NCBI GenBank assembly: GCA_051867815.1
Contig: JBJDZD010000137.1
Span: 1-5,293 of the forward strand
Origin: CAG-390 sp051867815
GTDB lineage: Bacteria > Bacillota > Clostridia > Oscillospirales > CAG-272
Reading direction: 5' to 3'
Length of the DNA: 5,293 nt
Positions 5,221 through 5,293 of the stretch are shown one piece after another. The notes beneath the pieces are model-generated. The model was not told the DNA's origin. It did no database searches and saw only the letters and a list, made by a program, of their open reading frames with translations. The position numbers and the translations under genes are program-made. Position 1 is the stretch's first letter. Each line of letters opens with the position of its first letter.

Positions 5221-5259
5221 CTCAAGGCAGCGCCTTGAGTCGCGCTCCGCAGAGCGCGA
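5221..5259. repeat. Tandem hairpins forming the tail of repeat copy C
   Basis: Two perfect 8-bp hairpins follow the core with no gap between them: CTCAAGGC/GCCTTGAG with loop AGC (5221-5239), then TCGCGCTC/GAGCGCGA with loop CGCA (5240-5259). With the TTTT/AAAA palindrome this gives three consecutive stem-loops in about 65 bases. Confidence 0.6.
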
Positions 5260-5293
5260 AACATTCTTAACGCCGTTTCTTTTTGCCAAGCTT

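Larger units (their letters stand above)
4732..5293. other. Non-coding region with repeats and hairpins
   Basis: No convincing protein gene was found in this stretch. Open frames exist on both strands but show Pro/Arg-rich translations made from the GC-rich hairpins, no good ribosome binding site and no recognisable domain. The content is two copies of the CTTTTTCAAAAGG element, two GC-rich hairpins with TAAAC loops, a tail of paired hairpins at 5221-5259 and an isolated hairpin at 5098-5116. The last 30 bases show nothing identifiable. Confidence 0.65.

Noticed and set aside
4820..5259. CRISPR array
   Set aside because: The repeats differ in length, are irregularly spaced, are internally palindromic and have no uniform spacers; no cas gene is present.

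Overview
The window looks like a chromosomal segment of a Gram-positive anaerobe of the class Clostridia (Bacillota), most plausibly a gut lineage near the Oscillospirales or Christensenellales. This is inferred from a clostridial-style RarA, a BspA-like leucine-rich-repeat lipoprotein, strong GGAG-type ribosome binding sites, near-consensus sigma-A promoters and GC-rich hairpin repeats between genes. No 16S rRNA or other marker allows a firmer placement.

Layout. Positions 1-175 hold an inverted-repeat element in two tandem partial copies, followed by the rarA ribosome binding site. Positions 176-1408 (+) encode RarA/MgsA, an AAA+ ATPase of stalled-fork processing. A hairpin at 1412-1450 with A/T tails on both sides separates it from a convergent gene and can terminate from both directions. 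Positions 1475-2914 (-) encode a surface lipoprotein with an InlB-like repeat and ten 23-residue leucine-rich repeats. Upstream of it, 2915-3300 contains a strong sigma-A promoter and a leader of about 245 nt full of inverted repeats. Positions 3301-4509 (-) encode a lysophospholipid acyltransferase with a C-terminal zinc ribbon, which has its own promoter near 4703-4731 and a structured leader of about 185 nt. Positions about 4732-5293 have no convincing gene; they hold dispersed-repeat-like elements and hairpins.

The three genes do not form one pathway: DNA replication repair, cell-surface adhesion or recognition, and phospholipid synthesis. They are probably independent transcription units. 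The two minus-strand genes are co-directional, but the lipoprotein has its own promoter.

The most interesting content is non-coding. A palindromic repeat family with core CTTTTTCAAAAGG-NN-GCGGAT occurs three times (1-57 minus, 4791-4841 plus, 5163-5220 plus), and its stem changes in a compensated way between two copies. A second GC-rich hairpin family occurs twice (4866-4910, 4982-5027) with an identical TAAAC loop and different complementary stems. Two long hairpin-rich 5' leaders complete the picture. No classical mobile-element gene, CRISPR array, tRNA or rRNA was seen.
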